Below, one piece after another: positions 10,171 to 11,754 of a stretch of 11,754 nucleotides of DNA. How positions within the stretch are numbered: position 1 is the stretch's first letter; the number at the start of each line of letters is the position of its first letter. The DNA comes from Rhodospirillales bacterium (GTDB taxonomy: Bacteria > Pseudomonadota > Alphaproteobacteria > Rhodospirillales_A > JACZKS01). The notes below the pieces were generated by a model. The model was not told the origin of the DNA and made no database searches. It worked only from the letters and a program-made list of their open reading frames with translations. Location: positions 1 to 11,754 of the forward strand of contig JABGRG010000115.1 of the NCBI GenBank assembly GCA_018648445.1. Direction: 5' to 3'. The position numbers were made by a program, and so were the translations under genes.

Positions 10171-10188
10171 TTCCCAATTTATTGGGAA
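10171..10188. promoter_or_regulatory. 18-bp palindrome, possible operator
   Basis: TTCCCAAT-TT-ATTGGGAA is a perfect inverted repeat with 8-base arms and a two-base centre. It lies 6 bases after the stop of the preceding gene and 63 bases before the AlpA-like gene. There is no T-run after it and the loop is too short for an efficient terminator, so a dimeric-repressor operator for the downstream gene is more likely. The protein that binds it is unknown. Confidence 0.5.
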
Positions 10189-10250
10189 ATATGTTGGTTC
10201 GAATCCGTGAAACTATCGCTTCATGACGAAAATCGTTGTGGAGCGGGAAT

Positions 10251-10499
10251 ATGCAGTTTCAACACCTTTCGGCCAACTTGGCTCGCGATCCGGATTACCT
10301 GGATCGCATGATCAACGAAAATGAAGCGGCGAATTTCGTCGGCTATACGGTCCGTGCGTTGCAGGGATGGCGCGTTAAGGGGGGCGGTCCCCAGTTCGTA
10401 AAGGTATCGGCACGCTCAATCCGTTATCGCCGTCGTGAGTTGATTGCATGGGCCGAAGAGCGGGTGTGTGCCAACACGTCCCAAGCGGTCGAGGCGTGA
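10251..10499 (+). CDS. AlpA/excisionase-like helix-turn-helix protein
   Basis: An 82-residue protein of the small MerR-like winged-helix group (AlpA, HTH_17, excisionase). Residues about 20-72 carry the typical pattern: NENEAANFVGYTVRALQGWR (helix-turn-helix, an aspartate- and threonine-poor variant), then the turn VKGGGPQFVKV with the family's GGGPxF motif, then IRYRRRELIAWAEERV. Such proteins act as transcription regulators of integrases and relaxases, or as recombination directionality factors, in prophages and integrative elements. ATG 10251 has GGAG 7 bases upstream. A TTG at 10236 would add five residues, and ATG 10308 would keep only the conserved domain. Its stop codon overlaps an ATG (TGATG) that opens another frame running to the rep gene. 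The 18-bp palindrome upstream is a candidate binding site. Confidence 0.88.
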   Translation: MQFQHLSANLARDPDYLDRMINENEAANFVGYTVRALQGWRVKGGGPQFVKVSARSIRYRRRELIAWAEERVCANTSQAVEA

Positions 10500-10846
10500 T
10501 GTTCAATCCGCCAAGAATTGTTGAGTTTTGCTCCGGTGGGGCTGGCCGCGCCATCGGAGATTTTGGGGGCGGACGCGGGGAGTGGCTAAGGCTGGCGTGG
10601 GTTTCGGGTTTTATCCCGCCCCATGCCCCCCGTAGTTCGCAGGTGGGACGGGGCTTTGCCCGTCCCGCCCCCAATGTTCCCGGCACGCTCCGAGCGTGCC
10701 CTTTCCCGCCCCTAAAACCAAAAGCGGCCTCGGCGCGAAGCGCCGAAACCCCCGCGCCCGTTCCGGGCGCGCGCTTCGCATCAAATCTTCATAACCAATT
10801 GGGGGGTCTTTGTAGCACCCCCCTCTACGATTACCGAACGGGGTGA
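10499..10846 (+). CDS. doubtful Gly/Pro/Ala/Arg-rich open frame between HTH gene and rep
   Basis: A 115-codon frame whose ATG overlaps the stop of the HTH gene (TGATG) and whose TGA (10844-10846) ends 2 bases before the rep ATG at 10849, and would overlap an alternative rep GTG at 10843. These junctions look like translational coupling. Against it, the product is low-complexity: a first part FCSGGAGRAIGDFGGG, a Pro/Ala/Arg-rich middle and a tail GGLCSTPLYDYRTG. Most of the frame runs through a series of strong DNA hairpins (10645-10823). It could be a real coupled leader peptide, or GC-rich non-coding DNA that lacks stops by chance. No domain is recognisable. If it is not a gene, the stretch 10500-10848 is a non-coding control or origin region. 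Confidence 0.3.
   Translation: MFNPPRIVEFCSGGAGRAIGDFGGGRGEWLRLAWVSGFIPPHAPRSSQVGRGFARPAPNVPGTLRACPFPPLKPKAASARSAETPAPVPGARFASNLHNQLGGLCSTPLYDYRTG
10645..10666. repeat. hairpin 1 of the pre-rep block
   Basis: GGGACGGG pairs with CCCGTCCC across the six-base loop GCTTTG, a very stable 8-bp stem. It is the first of four or five closely spaced stem-loops between the HTH gene and rep. No T-run follows, so it is not a simple terminator. Confidence 0.75.
10682..10700. repeat. hairpin 2: near-perfect 19-bp palindrome
   Basis: GGCACGCTC and GAGCGTGCC are perfect 9-base inverted arms around a single central C. With a one-base centre, it is more likely to act as a DNA palindrome (protein site or cruciform) than as an RNA hairpin with a normal loop. 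Confidence 0.75.
10730..10746. repeat. hairpin 3 of the pre-rep block
   Basis: TCGGCGC pairs with GCGCCGA around a GAA loop. A three-base loop on a 7-bp GC stem gives a very stable mini-hairpin in ssDNA. Confidence 0.7.
10753..10771. repeat. hairpin 4 of the pre-rep block
   Basis: CGCGCCCG pairs with CGGGCGCG around a TTC loop. It lies only 6 bases after hairpin 3 and has the same design of GC-rich stem and three-base loop. Paired structures of this type occur in single-strand origins and in attenuators. Confidence 0.7.
10801..10823. other. candidate rolling-circle origin (hairpin 5) just upstream of rep
   Basis: GGGGGGT and ACCCCCC form a perfect 7-bp stem that exposes the nine-base loop CTTTGTAGC. 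It ends 25 bases before the rep ATG. Rolling-circle double-strand origins commonly place the nick in the loop of a hairpin inside or next to rep, so this is a reasonable dso candidate. A ribosome-sequestering structure controlling rep is the alternative. The nick position cannot be read from sequence alone. Confidence 0.4.
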
Positions 10847-10848
10847 AA

Positions 10849-11661
10849 ATGGAAATTTTGAGAAGCGGTTTCGACACATTTGATATGGCGTTCCAAGGGG
10901 CGTTGCCCGAAAAAGTTCTAAAAACGTTGGAGGAGGGGAAAGACGAGGCCCAGGCGACCATGAAACCGACATTGGTGGACTTGGGGCCGGGAAGGGTTGC
11001 CGGGCACGTGCTGGAAGGCGGGAAGCCCGGAGGATACCGCTACTCGTTCAGTACGGGGCCGGAAGGGGAAATCTGGTTCTTTAAGCACAATACCGACAAG
11101 GGCAATTGGAACATCTTTGTTTCCGTGCGTTCCAATCAACTGGTTATTAACGGCATAGAAAAGGTGATCGAAGTCCTTCAGGAACGCTTGGTGGGATTTG
11201 GGGCCGTCGTTATCGCGGAAAGCGTAAACCGGGTTGATTTCGCGGTTGATGTTGTCGCTTCCGAGTTCGTTCTTGATCCCAAACGCTTCGTCGCCCATCC
11301 GCATAGCGTAACTCGATGCCATGCTGAGAAAGACGGCAAAGCAAGCGAGGATGAATTCAAGCCATCGGTAATTTGGAGCGGCAGGACCGTAACCAGCGTC
11401 ACCATCGGCAAAATGCCGGGGCGGCAAATCATCGTCTACGATAAGCGCCGCGAAGCCATCAAAAAGAAAAACCTCTTCATGTTCGACCTATGGGATATCG
11501 ACCCGAAAGACAAAACAAAACATGTTTGGCGCGTGGAAATCCGGGCGGGAAAACGTCACCTGAAAGACGTTTGGGGAATATCGACCGTTGAAGACCTGTT
11601 AGCGTCAGCGTGCGACGTGATCGGCAAGGCGCTTGCCGTTATCCGCCGAACAGGCCGATAG
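10849..11661 (+). CDS. replication initiation protein, Rep_trans-like (C-terminus apparently frameshifted)
   Basis: A 270-residue protein resembling rolling-circle replication initiators of the Rep_trans group (pT181-type RepC relatives), found on plasmids, phages and integrative elements. Such proteins nick one strand at the origin and stay attached through a tyrosine. Visible pieces: N-terminal ILRSGFDTFDMAFQGALP; the R-x-D motif NRVDFAVDV (Arg128, Asp130, Asp134); IIVYDKRREAIKK with Tyr197 in the conserved YDK box (which tyrosine is the nucleophile I cannot say); and WRVEIRAGKRHLKD with Arg228 and Glu230. ATG 10849 is preferred because GGGGTG lies just upstream; GTG 10843 would add two residues. 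The frame stops at TAG 11659-11661 right after ALAVIRRTGR. The +1 frame stays open to the window end and reads like the expected C-terminal extension, so the gene may be frameshifted. It follows the AlpA-like gene and the hairpin block. Confidence 0.8.
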   Translation: MEILRSGFDTFDMAFQGALPEKVLKTLEEGKDEAQATMKPTLVDLGPGRVAGHVLEGGKPGGYRYSFSTGPEGEIWFFKHNTDKGNWNIFVSVRSNQLVINGIEKVIEVLQERLVGFGAVVIAESVNRVDFAVDVVASEFVLDPKRFVAHPHSVTRCHAEKDGKASEDEFKPSVIWSGRTVTSVTIGKMPGRQIIVYDKRREAIKKKNLFMFDLWDIDPKDKTKHVWRVEIRAGKRHLKDVWGISTVEDLLASACDVIGKALAVIRRTGR

Positions 11662-11754
11662 CAACGTTACAAGGCAGCAATTAGCCCCAATATGGAAACT
11701 CGCGACCAAGGCGGCAAGAACGGCGCTGGCAGATTACGAAAGCGGCCTGGTCCC
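11633..11754 (+). CDS. open frame overlapping rep end: rep C-terminus in +1 frame or separate coupled gene (partial)
   Basis: From a TTG at 11633 the frame +1 to rep reads MPLSAEQADSNVTRQQLAPI, then WKLATKAARTALADYESGLV, and stays open to the window edge. The composition (Ala, Lys, Gln, Trp, amphipathic) looks coding. From memory of related Rep proteins, an ADSN-R-x-W-like segment followed by an Ala-rich helix forms their C-terminal tail directly after the ALxxIR helix. That favours this being the displaced end of rep, not an independent gene. As a separate gene it would have only AAGG three bases before TTG as ribosome binding site. The ATG at 11692 lies in a different frame and gives a less protein-like product. 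Confidence 0.45.
   Translation, partial: MPLSAEQADSNVTRQQLAPIWKLATKAARTALADYESGLV

Noticed and set aside
11692..11754. ATG-started frame METRDQGGKNGAG at the window end
   Set aside because: The neighbouring frame (LAPIWKLATKAARTALADYE) is more protein-like and fits the Rep C-terminal tail.

Overview
The window looks like a stretch of an alphaproteobacterial chromosome, probably a Rhodospirillales-type genome. The core genes are moderately GC-rich. UvrA, SSB, GyrA and CoaD all read like alphaproteobacterial versions, and the order uvrA / ssb / gyrA / coaD, with uvrA divergent from ssb, is familiar for such genomes. This placement rests on recognition of the proteins, not on a search.

Positions 1-2481 hold most of uvrA on the minus strand, cut off at its C-terminal end by the window edge. 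A divergent intergenic region follows, with a small Ala/Val/Pro/Gln-rich protein (2670-2924). Then comes a plus-strand run: ssb (3035-3553), a large exported protein joining a PDZ/S41 serine protease to a caspase-type (C14) domain (3587-5704), gyrA (5848-8649, probable TTG start), coaD (8646-9176, overlapping gyrA by ATGA) and tRNA-Lys(UUU) (9219-9294), which has its own promoter and a strong terminator. The core genes serve excision repair, ssDNA protection, supercoiling and coenzyme A synthesis. The double-protease protein is the exception: it is predicted to be periplasmic and has no evident link to DNA metabolism.

Right of the tRNA terminator the character changes. The DNA becomes more A/T-rich and the genes are of mobile-element type: an unrecognised 246-aa protein with a possible DNA-binding tail, an AlpA/excisionase-like helix-turn-helix protein, a GC-rich block of strong hairpins, and a rolling-circle-type replication initiator (Rep_trans-like). 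The Rep frame stops at 11661, but the adjacent +1 frame stays open and reads like its missing C-terminus. I interpret this as the left end of an integrative element inserted at tRNA-Lys. No integrase or relaxase lies within the window, so the element's type and far boundary are unknown.

The most interesting items are the S41-caspase fusion (both catalytic dyads intact), the hairpin block before rep (a candidate replication origin or rep control region), the apparent rep frameshift, and short repeats that could be recombination or regulator sites (11-bp-spaced GGTAAGCA repeats, an 18-bp palindrome, and a copy of the tRNA T-loop sequence).
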